From an uncultured Lachnospiraceae bacterium (lineage in GTDB: Bacteria; Bacillota; Clostridia; Lachnospirales; Lachnospiraceae): a stretch of DNA of 11,983 nucleotides. A program made the position numbers and the translations under genes. The stretch is from NCBI GenBank assembly GCA_902803305.1, contig CADCPL010000049.1, forward strand, positions 1 to 11,983, written 5' to 3'. Positions 5,968 through 11,983 of the stretch are shown piece by piece (position 1 is the first letter of the stretch; every line of letters begins with the position of its first letter). Below the pieces are notes generated by a model. That model saw nothing but the letters and a program-made list of their open reading frames with translations, searched no databases and had not been told where the DNA came from.

Positions 5968-6726
5968 TCAGCCTTCCAGCACATCGCTCATATCGTACAT
6001 TCCGGCGCCTTTACCCGCAAGGAACTTGGCCGCCTCGACCGCACCCTTTGCGAAGACTGCTCTGGAATATGCACAGTGGCTGAATGTTATTACCTCATCG
6101 GTGCCGGCAAAGATCACGTCATGATCTCCGACGATCGTACCGCCGCGAACTGCCGAGATACCGATCTCGGTGTTGGGACGCACCATCCTGCGGCCGCTCC
6201 TGTCAAACACGTAATCCTTCCTGGAATCAAGCCCTTCATTAACAGAATCCGCAAGTGCAAGTGCCGTTCCGGAAGGAGCATCCAGCATGGTCCTGTGATG
6301 CTTCTCGACTATCTCCACATCAAAGCCCGCTTCTGTCAGCTTTGCCGAATTTTCTTTAAGTATCTTCTGTATGATGTTGATACCCAGCGACATGTTAGCG
6401 GATTTAAACATCGCAACCGTTTCGCTGCTCTTCTTAAGGTTTGAAAGAGTTTCCTCGCTAAGACCGGTCGTGCATTCCACGAGCGGGATCTTCTTCTTTC
6501 TGCACCAGTCTATAACCTTGTCTACAGCCGAAGCATGTCCGAAATCAACGACAACGTCAGCGTCTGCACTTACTTTTTCTATACTGTCAACAACAGGAAA
6601 ACCTCCGCTGCTTTCCGTGTTGATATCAACTCCTGCAACTATCTCGATATTTGCATCACCGGCTGCGATCTCTGCTATCATTCTGCCCATACGACCGTTA
6701 CAGCCGTGCATGATCATCTTAACCAT
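5968..6726 (-). CDS. dapB: 4-hydroxy-tetrahydrodipicolinate reductase
   Basis: DapB uses NAD(P)H to reduce 4-hydroxy-tetrahydrodipicolinate to tetrahydrodipicolinate, feeding lysine and diaminopimelate for peptidoglycan. The 252-residue protein has the Rossmann nucleotide loop GCNGRMG (8-14), the CTTG motif, and the substrate-binding signature EKHHR...DAPSGTAL with His143/His144. The C-terminal GTIVGDHDVIFAG and FAKGAVEAAKFL segments are also typical. The Lys of HHRxK, which corresponds to catalytic Lys163 of E. coli DapB, is replaced here by Met147 (codon ATG, read directly from the DNA). Either activity is altered or another residue substitutes for it. The start overlaps the dapA stop in a TAATG arrangement, the normal coupling for a dapA-dapB pair. 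The next gene, hisA, begins 2 bp after the stop. Apart from that one residue the family fit is strong. Confidence 0.94.
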   Translation of the reverse strand: MVKMIMHGCNGRMGRMIAEIAAGDANIEIVAGVDINTESSGGFPVVDSIEKVSADADVVVDFGHASAVDKVIDWCRKKKIPLVECTTGLSEETLSNLKKSSETVAMFKSANMSLGINIIQKILKENSAKLTEAGFDVEIVEKHHRTMLDAPSGTALALADSVNEGLDSRKDYVFDRSGRRMVRPNTEIGISAVRGGTIVGDHDVIFAGTDEVITFSHCAYSRAVFAKGAVEAAKFLAGKGAGMYDMSDVLEG

Positions 6727-7610
6727 TACAGTACCCCGTACTCTTCCATCGCCTTCTTAAGAGTTTCCGCATTCTCCGGCTCCATCTCGCGAAGCGGACG
6801 GCGAAGTACTCCCCTGTCTCTTCCCTGAAGTTCCATCGCCTTCTTGACGGGAATGGGATTGACCTCACAGAAAAGAGCATTGCAAAGAGGGATCGCATCA
6901 AGCTGTCTCTTTGCCGCAAGCGCTGGATCGTTATCAAAAAACGCCTGGCATATGTCATGTGTCTTACGGGGTGCGACATTTGAAAGCACCGATATGACAC
7001 CTATACCTCCAAGTGCGAGGATCGGTACTATCTGATCATCATTTCCGGAATACAGTTCGATCTTGTCACCGCACAGGCTCATGAGCTTTGCGATCTGTGA
7101 GATGTTACCGCTTGCTTCCTTGATACCGACGATGTTATCTACCGTTTCAACAAGAGTTGCCGCTGTAGCCGGCATGATATTGCATCCCGTTCTTCCGGGA
7201 ACATTGTAGAGGATGATCGGAAGCTTCACACTGTTTGCCACCATCGTAAAGTGTTCGATCAGACCCTTCTGTGTTGACTTGTTGTAATAAGGCGTAACTA
7301 CAAGAAGTGCATCCACTCCGTACTTTTCCGCCTCCTGAGACAGGTAAATGGCTGTTTCCGTACAATTGGAGCCGGTACCTGCGATGACCGGTATCCTGTG
7401 ATCAACAACCTCCGTACAAAATCTGATGCACTCAAGGTGCTCTTCGTGAGAAAGACATGAAGCCTCACCCGTTGTTCCGCACACTACTATGGCATCGGTA
7501 CCGTTCTCGATCTGGTACTCGATCTGCTCTCTGAACTTATCGTAATCAACCTCACCGTTTGCAAGAAAAGGTGTACATATTGCTACGGCTGCTCCTTTAA
7601 AAACCGACAT
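6726..7610 (-). CDS. dapA: 4-hydroxy-tetrahydrodipicolinate synthase
   Basis: DapA condenses pyruvate with aspartate semialdehyde, the first committed step towards diaminopimelate and lysine. The 294-residue TIM-barrel protein has the standard length and motifs: CGTTGE (Thr46/Thr47), Tyr135 and Arg140 in LYNVPGRTG, and Schiff-base Lys164 in GIKEASGN. The proton-relay Thr/Thr/Tyr set and the Lys are therefore intact. The ATG at 7610 has GGAGG nine bases upstream; a second ATG two bases after that GGAGG is out of frame, reaches a stop after six codons, and is ignored. The gene follows the MshEN-CheX-like gene after 43 bp and is joined to dapB by a one-base TAATG overlap. No lysine riboswitch is seen in the short gap, so expression probably depends on the promoter upstream of the first gene. 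Confidence 0.97.
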   Translation of the reverse strand: MSVFKGAAVAICTPFLANGEVDYDKFREQIEYQIENGTDAIVVCGTTGEASCLSHEEHLECIRFCTEVVDHRIPVIAGTGSNCTETAIYLSQEAEKYGVDALLVVTPYYNKSTQKGLIEHFTMVANSVKLPIILYNVPGRTGCNIMPATAATLVETVDNIVGIKEASGNISQIAKLMSLCGDKIELYSGNDDQIVPILALGGIGVISVLSNVAPRKTHDICQAFFDNDPALAAKRQLDAIPLCNALFCEVNPIPVKKAMELQGRDRGVLRRPLREMEPENAETLKKAMEEYGVL

Positions 7611-7653
7611 TTTTCATAACCTCCGTTTATTAAGACTCCTCTTTGATCTGCGA

Positions 7654-8526
7654 CTAGCCGAGACTGACTATCCAGTCAAGCGGCTGCTGATTGATGAATA
7701 TCGGAACCACTACTACGAGCGATCCGTTGATATCTATCGGATCCTTGGAAAGCACAGGCGGCATCAGGTTCAGTTCCATTCCTTTTGCGCTCATCTCCGT
7801 CGTGAAAAGTCCGTCACATATATTGATGAACTCACCTACCGAATCAAGTGCATTGATATCGACTGCGTCGAAGAACTGCTTCGCAAAAGCCTCCGCTATC
7901 GCAAGTATTCCTTTATCATCTCCCGAAAATGCCATACAGACTTTGTAATCCCCGACTATCTCCTGCATGGCCACGGCACCCGTTCCGTAATTGGATGTCT
8001 TGTAGCCCCTCTTAAGTGAGATATCATCCGATGCAAGTCTGTTGATACATCTGAATGTGACAGCCATAAGATCAAGTATCGGGCCGTCAGGCAACTCCGG
8101 CAGAAACAGCGGCAGTATCCTGTCAACGTCTCCCGACTTGATGGCTTCCATATCGGAAAAAGTAAATCCGTTTTCTTTCTTGTAATATTCAAGGGAACTC
8201 TCGATCTGTTCCAGTGTCAGTATCTCCTTATCAACGGCACACTGACAAAATCTCATGTACTCATTGCCCTGAAGAGCAAGAAGCCTTTCAACCTGAACGT
8301 CCGAAAGATAGCCGAGTGATATCGCGATATCACCGAACTTCCTGTCCTGCTGTTGCTGCTTCCTGTTGACTTCCTCCGCCTGCTCGGGTGTCATGAGCTT
8401 CTCGGATACGGCAATGAGGCCAAGCTTGACTCTCGTTCTGTCAAGAAGCATCTTGATACTTAAGAATTCGTCTGCCGTGATCGACTTCTTTTTAACAAGA
8501 TAATTCCCAAAAATATTTGCAAACAT
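7654..8526 (-). CDS. Two-domain signalling protein: MshEN-like repeats and CheX-like domain
   Basis: The protein is 290 residues from the preferred start. The N-terminal 115 or so residues contain short helical repeats of the form xxG-I/L-(T/S)xxQ: about 10-24, 37-57 (AVSEKLMTPEQAEEV), 67-86 (AISLGYLSDVQVERLLALQ) and 97-115. They resemble the MshEN/GspE N-terminal domain, which binds cyclic di-GMP in some proteins. Residues from about 150 resemble CheX: GDYKVCMAFSGDDKGI, then the ExxN pair Glu232/Asn235 in VGEFINICDG, the known phosphatase signature for CheY-like receivers. Inferred role: dephosphorylating a receiver under ligand control, perhaps the HD-GYP regulator four genes later. The ATG at 8526 is preferred over the ATG at 8544 because AGAGGTG lies just before it and nothing suitable precedes 8544. 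No membrane segment is present. The CheX call is fairly strong; ligand binding is speculative. Confidence 0.85.
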   Translation of the reverse strand: MFANIFGNYLVKKKSITADEFLSIKMLLDRTRVKLGLIAVSEKLMTPEQAEEVNRKQQQQDRKFGDIAISLGYLSDVQVERLLALQGNEYMRFCQCAVDKEILTLEQIESSLEYYKKENGFTFSDMEAIKSGDVDRILPLFLPELPDGPILDLMAVTFRCINRLASDDISLKRGYKTSNYGTGAVAMQEIVGDYKVCMAFSGDDKGILAIAEAFAKQFFDAVDINALDSVGEFINICDGLFTTEMSAKGMELNLMPPVLSKDPIDINGSLVVVVPIFINQQPLDWIVSLG

Positions 8527-8567
8527 ACCTTCACCTCTAATCATCGGGCTACTTGCCCATCATCAGT

Positions 8568-8596
8568 ATTATACAGTAAAGAATACGAATTGTCTT
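8568..8596 (-). promoter_or_regulatory. Sigma-A-like promoter for the CheX-like/dapA/dapB/hisA/HD-GYP unit
   Basis: On the minus strand a perfect TATAAT (8573-8568) lies 17 bp after AAGACA (8596-8591), a four-of-six -35 match. The start point would be near 8561, giving a leader of about 35 bases. No terminator is visible between typA and this promoter, so read-through from typA is also possible. Confidence 0.6.
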
Positions 8597-8601
8597 TAAA
8601 T

Positions 8602-10443
8602 TTATTGATCTTTCTTCTGAGCGAACGCCGCCCTCTTTCGAAGCGTCGGATCGAGTATCTTCTTACGTATGCGCAGCGTTTCGGGAGTTATCTCCAGCAG
8701 TTCATCCGTATCGATGAATTCAAGTGCCTGCTCGAGTGACAGTATCCTCGGCGGCGACAGGCGAAGCGCATCGTCGGATCCCGATGCCCTCGTGTTCGTA
8801 AGGTGCTTACTCTTACATACGTTGATCTCCACGTCCTCGGTCTTACCTGTCTGGCCGATGACCATTCCCGCATATACCTTTTCTCCGGGACCGATAAAGA
8901 GAGTTCCGCGCTCCTGCGCCTGGAACAGGCCGTATGTTACCGATTCTCCCGTTTCAAAGGCAATGATGCTGCCCTGTTTTCTGAACGTTATATCACCCTT
9001 AAACGGCGCATATTCATCAAATATCGTATTGATGATACCCTCGCCCTTTGTATCGGTCATGAACTCACCACGATAGCCGATAAGTCCTCTTGCCGGGATC
9101 GAAAACTCCAGTCTCTGATAGCCGCCTGTTATGGGCGTCATGTTCTGCAGTTCACCCTTACGGCTGCCGAGCTTTTCTATAACGGCTCCCGCAAGACTCT
9201 CTGGAACGTCGATATATGCGATCTCCATAGGTTCGCACTTGCGGCCCTTCGAATCGGTTCTGTAGAGCACCTCGGCTTTGCTGACCGCAAACTCATACCC
9301 TTCACGGCGCATGTTCTCTATGAGTACCGACAGATGAAGTTCTCCTCTTCCCGACACCTTGAAGGAATCCGTGGATTCCGTCTCTTCAACACGAAGAGAT
9401 ACATCGGTGTTGAGTTCCCTGAACAGTCTGTCGCGAAGATGTCTTGAAGTTACAAACTTTCCTTCCTGACCTGCAAGCGGCGAATCATTGACCATAAAGT
9501 TCATCGATATCGTCGGCTCGGATATCTTCTGGAAGGGTATCGGCTCGATATGATCGGGATCGCATATGGTGTCTCCGATGTGGATATCGGATATGCCCGA
9601 TACAGCGACGATCGATCCGACCGTAGCTTCCTTGACGTTGACTTTATTCAGGCCGTCATATTCATACAACGCGCTGACTTTTACGCGGCTGAGCTTATCG
9701 GGTTCATGATGGTTGACTATCGCAACGTCCTGATTGATCCTGATGGAGCCGTTACTTACCTTGCCCACACCGATCCTTCCGACGTATTCGTTGTAATCTA
9801 TCGTGCTGATGAGCACCTGTGTACCCGCATCAAAATCGCCTTCCGGCGCGGGGATGAAATTCACTATCGCGTCAAACAGCGGGATCATCGTCTTCTCGAG
9901 CTTATCCGGCGAGAGTCCGCTCATTCCGTTCTTGGCGGATGCATATACAAAAGGACAGTCAAGCTGTTCATCGCTCGCATCAAGATCCATGAACAGTTCC
10001 AGCACCTCGTCAACGACTTCCTCGCATCTTGCCTCAGGCCTGTCAACCTTGTTCACGCACACGAGTACGGGAAGCTTAAGGCTCATAGCCTTCTTCAGCA
10101 CGAACTTGGTCTGCGGCATTACACCTTCAAATGCATCGACGACAAGGACCGCACCGTCGACCATTTTGAGCACACGCTCAACCTCTCCGCCGAAATCGGC
10201 GTGTCCGGGTGTATCAACGATGTTGATCTTGACGTTCTTGTACGAGACCGCCGTATTCTTCGACAATATCGTGATGCCTCTCTCGCGCTCGATATCGTTG
10301 GAGTCCATCACGCGCTCCGCAACTTCCTGATTTTCTCTGAAAACACCGCTCTGCTTCAGAAGCTCATCAACAAGCGTTGTCTTGCCGTGATCAACGTGTG
10401 CGATGATCGCGATATTTCTTATGTCTTCTCGTTTTTCCTTCAT
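8602..10443 (-). CDS. typA: Ribosome-associated translational GTPase TypA/BipA
   Basis: The 613-residue protein is full length for the TypA/BipA family, relatives of EF-G and LepA that bind the ribosome and help 50S assembly and stress growth. Its GTPase domain shows the P-loop AHVDHGKTT (15-23), switch I with RERGITI (53-59), DTPGH (77-81) and NKVD (131-134). Beta-barrel domain II, two EF-G-like alpha/beta domains (including GRGELHLSVLIENMRREGYEF), and the family-specific C-terminal domain follow. That last domain carries FRKQGSIIAFETG, GLFQAQERGTLFIGPG and a KSKHLTNTRASGSDDALRLSPPR-type segment. The ATG at 10443 has AAGGA five bases upstream. The leader contains a large inverted repeat (see that entry). 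The upstream neighbour mgtE is in the same direction, 161 bp away. Identity is very secure. Confidence 0.98.
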   Translation of the reverse strand: MKEKREDIRNIAIIAHVDHGKTTLVDELLKQSGVFRENQEVAERVMDSNDIERERGITILSKNTAVSYKNVKINIVDTPGHADFGGEVERVLKMVDGAVLVVDAFEGVMPQTKFVLKKAMSLKLPVLVCVNKVDRPEARCEEVVDEVLELFMDLDASDEQLDCPFVYASAKNGMSGLSPDKLEKTMIPLFDAIVNFIPAPEGDFDAGTQVLISTIDYNEYVGRIGVGKVSNGSIRINQDVAIVNHHEPDKLSRVKVSALYEYDGLNKVNVKEATVGSIVAVSGISDIHIGDTICDPDHIEPIPFQKISEPTISMNFMVNDSPLAGQEGKFVTSRHLRDRLFRELNTDVSLRVEETESTDSFKVSGRGELHLSVLIENMRREGYEFAVSKAEVLYRTDSKGRKCEPMEIAYIDVPESLAGAVIEKLGSRKGELQNMTPITGGYQRLEFSIPARGLIGYRGEFMTDTKGEGIINTIFDEYAPFKGDITFRKQGSIIAFETGESVTYGLFQAQERGTLFIGPGEKVYAGMVIGQTGKTEDVEINVCKSKHLTNTRASGSDDALRLSPPRILSLEQALEFIDTDELLEITPETLRIRKKILDPTLRKRAAFAQKKDQ

Positions 10444-10474
10444 ATTTTTCCTTATTGAAACCCTTATTCAGTGA

Positions 10475-10586
10475 GGTCGGCGACAATTTTTCACGAGTCA
10501 TCCAGTGCTGCTTCTCGATTCCTACCCGGGAATCCAAAGAGTAAATGCGTCACGGATGACGAGCTGAAAAATTCGTGCGTCCGACC
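10475..10586 (-). repeat. Large imperfect inverted repeat / structured leader between mgtE and typA
   Basis: Left arm 10475-10503 and right arm 10554-10586 are complementary with small mismatches. GGTCGG pairs with CCGACC, AATTTTTCA with TGAAAAATT, and GTCATCC with GGATGAC. The stem continues inwards as GTG/CAC (10505-10507 and 10551-10553). A second hairpin, GATTCC (10517-10522) with GGAATC (10529-10534), sits in the loop. The result is a long stem with an apical hairpin. It has no terminal U run, so it is not a standard terminator. If the candidate promoter at 10604-10631 is used, the element fills most of the typA 5' leader; otherwise it is the 3' region of mgtE mRNA. A structured RNA or a dispersed repeat (MITE-like) are both possible. 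The complementarity is certain; the role is not. Confidence 0.6.
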
Positions 10587-10603
10587 GAGCTGTCTAATAT
10601 ACA

Positions 10604-10631
10604 ATTATATGCCAAGAATACGCGTTGCAAA
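10604..10631 (-). promoter_or_regulatory. Candidate typA promoter overlapping the mgtE stop
   Basis: On the minus strand TATAAT (10609-10604) overlaps the mgtE stop codon, and TTTGCA lies 16 bp upstream (10631-10626). The start point would be near 10597, giving a leader of about 150 bases that includes the inverted repeat. The -10 is perfect, while the -35 is only four of six. Confidence 0.45.
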
Positions 10632-11954
10632 CTGGAAGTAGATCAGCAGCGACAACGCATCCACGATCGTCGTGATAAAAGGCGACGCCATAACTGCGGG
10701 ATCGAACCCGATCTTCTGTGCGACCATGGGCAGTGTACAGCCGACTATCTTTGCAAAGAAAACCGTAACGATGAGTGTCAGGCATACAACAAGCGCAACG
10801 ATGACGGGCACATTGTCAAGTATCATGATCTTGGCAAATCCCGCTACCGCAAGAGTCGCGCCGCATACCACGGCAACCCTTATCTCCTTCCATATGACTT
10901 TAAACAGATCCGACCATTCGATCTCATCAAGCGAAAGTCCACGGATGATCGTAACACTTGCCTGTCCTCCGGCATTTCCGCCCGTATCCATCAGCATCGG
11001 GATAAAGCTGGTGAGTACGACATATGCTCCCAGAGCCTGCTCGTAATGCGTTATTATCTTACCGGTGACGGTTGCACTTATCATGAGGAGCAGGAGCCAG
11101 GGAATACGCTTCTTCCACGTCTCGAGCGTACCCATCTTCATGTACGGTTTGTCCGTCGGCAGGATAGCTGCCATCTTTTCGATATCCTCCGTTACCTCTT
11201 CCTGCAGGATATCGACAACGTCATCGATGGTGATGATACCGACAAGTCTTCCTTCATTATCCACGACCGGCATGGTCGTAAGGTCGTATTTCTGGAACAG
11301 TCTTGCTACTTCTTCCTGGTCGGTCATCGTATTGGTCGCGATGACATTCTCATTCATGAATTCGACAACGTGAGTATCCGGCTGATTGAGGAGCAGATCA
11401 CGAAGCGAAACCGTGCCTATGAGATGTCTTCCGAGATCGAGCACGTAACATGTGTCTATCGTTTCCTTGTCCACGCCTGTGGTACGGATCCTGTCTATGC
11501 ATTCCTGAACGGTCAGGTTTTCCTTGAGGTCTACAAACTCCACCGTCATCAGACTTCCGGCGGAATCCTCGGGATAACGCAGAAGATGATTGATATCGCG
11601 CCTTGCCTCGGGATCAGCATTGGCAAGAAGCTTCTTGACAAGACCTGCCGGCATCTCTTCCATAAGGTCCGCAGCATCATCCGCCATCAGGTTATTGATG
11701 ATATTCGCTGCCTCCCGGTCGGTAAGAGTCGTGATGATCTCCTGCTCAATCTCCACGGGGAGAAAAGCAAACACGTCCGCTGCTATGCCCTTGGGAAGTA
11801 TACGGAAGATCTTGATCTGTTCCTCATGAGGTAGTTCTTCGAGAAACGCAGCGATATCGGCTTCATTCCATTCGACGATCTCGTGTCTCACACGGATATA
11901 CTGCTTTTCTTCGACAAGCTTCAGGATCTCTTCCATTGTCATCTTTTCATCCAT
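10605..11954 (-). CDS. mgtE: Magnesium transporter MgtE
   Basis: The 449-residue protein is full length for MgtE, a homodimeric Mg2+-selective channel of the cytoplasmic membrane. Domains in order: an acidic helical N domain (about 1-130) with ADDAADLMEEMP-type repeats, two CBS domains (about 135-255) that sense cytosolic Mg2+, a linking plug helix, and five transmembrane helices (about 285-449). Pore-lining signatures are present: MDTGGNAGGQ (GGNAGG at 325-330) and Asp432 in TIVDALSLLIYF, the residue that binds Mg2+ in the Thermus thermophilus channel. The ATG at 11954 has AGGAG eight bases upstream. Any Mg2+-sensing leader would lie outside the window. No standard terminator follows; the only structure downstream is the inverted repeat before typA. 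Confidence 0.97.
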   Translation of the reverse strand: MDEKMTMEEILKLVEEKQYIRVRHEIVEWNEADIAAFLEELPHEEQIKIFRILPKGIAADVFAFLPVEIEQEIITTLTDREAANIINNLMADDAADLMEEMPAGLVKKLLANADPEARRDINHLLRYPEDSAGSLMTVEFVDLKENLTVQECIDRIRTTGVDKETIDTCYVLDLGRHLIGTVSLRDLLLNQPDTHVVEFMNENVIATNTMTDQEEVARLFQKYDLTTMPVVDNEGRLVGIITIDDVVDILQEEVTEDIEKMAAILPTDKPYMKMGTLETWKKRIPWLLLLMISATVTGKIITHYEQALGAYVVLTSFIPMLMDTGGNAGGQASVTIIRGLSLDEIEWSDLFKVIWKEIRVAVVCGATLAVAGFAKIMILDNVPVIVALVVCLTLIVTVFFAKIVGCTLPMVAQKIGFDPAVMASPFITTIVDALSLLIYFQFATRILGI

Positions 11955-11983
11955 ACCCGTATCTCCTGTTTATGATCTCAAAC

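Noticed and set aside
7590..7616. Short upstream reading frame (six codons) in the dapA leader
   Set aside because: Its ATG is only two bases after the GGAGG, too close for efficient initiation. The GGAGG is well spaced for the dapA ATG, so a regulatory leader peptide is not supported.
7611..7653. Lysine riboswitch or separate promoter in front of dapA
   Set aside because: The 43-bp gap is too short for a lysine riboswitch, and no convincing -35/-10 pair is visible.
8527..8544. Longer start of the CheX-like gene at 8544
   Set aside because: No Shine-Dalgarno precedes it, and the six extra codons themselves contain the AGAGGTG that serves the ATG at 8526.
8546..8558. Small GGGC/GCCC hairpin in the CheX-like gene leader as a riboswitch
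   Set aside because: A 4-bp stem with a 5-base loop is far too small for any known cyclic-di-GMP or lysine riboswitch and is common by chance.
9550..10458. Long + strand open frame opposite typA
   Set aside because: It lies opposite the intact TypA GTPase domain, has no ribosome binding site or motif, and is explained by codon bias on the other strand.
10575..11834. Long + strand open frame opposite mgtE
   Set aside because: It is antisense to a full-length MgtE with all motifs. Its product is rich in Arg, His, Asp and Tyr without any family motif, as expected for the complement of a coding frame.
1..11983. CRISPR arrays, tRNA/rRNA genes, insertion sequences, toxin-antitoxin or defence genes
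   Set aside because: No regularly spaced repeats, cloverleaf sequences, transposase motifs or defence-type domains were found on either strand. The window is ordinary core chromosome with a few unusual gene associations.

Overview
The window looks like chromosomal DNA from a Gram-positive anaerobe of the class Clostridia, most plausibly a member of the Lachnospiraceae. This rests on protein style: a eukaryotic-type HisA, GGAGG-type ribosome binding sites, sigma-A-like promoters with 17-bp spacers, and close packing of two-component, HD-GYP and CheX-like proteins. It is an inference, not a marker-based identification. There are no tRNA or rRNA genes, CRISPR arrays, transposases or phage genes. 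Of ten protein genes, only the small cold-shock gene lies on the + strand. No gene-free stretch exceeds about 180 bases.

Region 1 (1-3577, minus strand) is a compact four-gene unit read from 3577 towards 1: a PTS EIIC-like membrane permease, a membrane-anchored coiled-coil protein with a degenerate LytM/M23 domain (TTG start), a bactofilin, and a soluble hybrid histidine kinase cut by the window edge. Genes overlap by 14 bp, lie 17 bp apart, then overlap by 35 bp. Bactofilin plus a LytM-fold protein suggests cell-envelope or cell-shape work, with the kinase co-expressed.

Region 2 (3578-4079) is a divergent promoter region followed by a 65-residue cold-shock protein on the + strand. A perfect 14-bp-stem hairpin flanked by A and T runs follows and probably terminates transcription from both sides.

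Region 3 (4080-8526, minus strand) is a five-gene unit read from 8526 towards 4080: a protein with MshEN-like repeats and a CheX-like domain, dapA, dapB, a eukaryotic-type hisA, and a receiver-HD-GYP response regulator. It mixes lysine/diaminopimelate and histidine biosynthesis with signalling proteins whose domains are associated with cyclic-di-GMP. A good promoter precedes the first gene.

Region 4 (8602-11954, minus strand) holds typA/bipA (ribosome-associated GTPase) and mgtE (Mg2+ channel/transporter). The 161-bp gap between them contains a large imperfect inverted repeat of about 112 bp. It would be transcribed either as a structured typA leader or as the 3' end of mgtE mRNA.

The most interesting points are the mixed biosynthesis/signalling operon, the MshEN-CheX fusion, the catalytically dead LytM protein beside a bactofilin, the replacement of the DapB catalytic lysine by methionine, and the large hairpin in front of typA.
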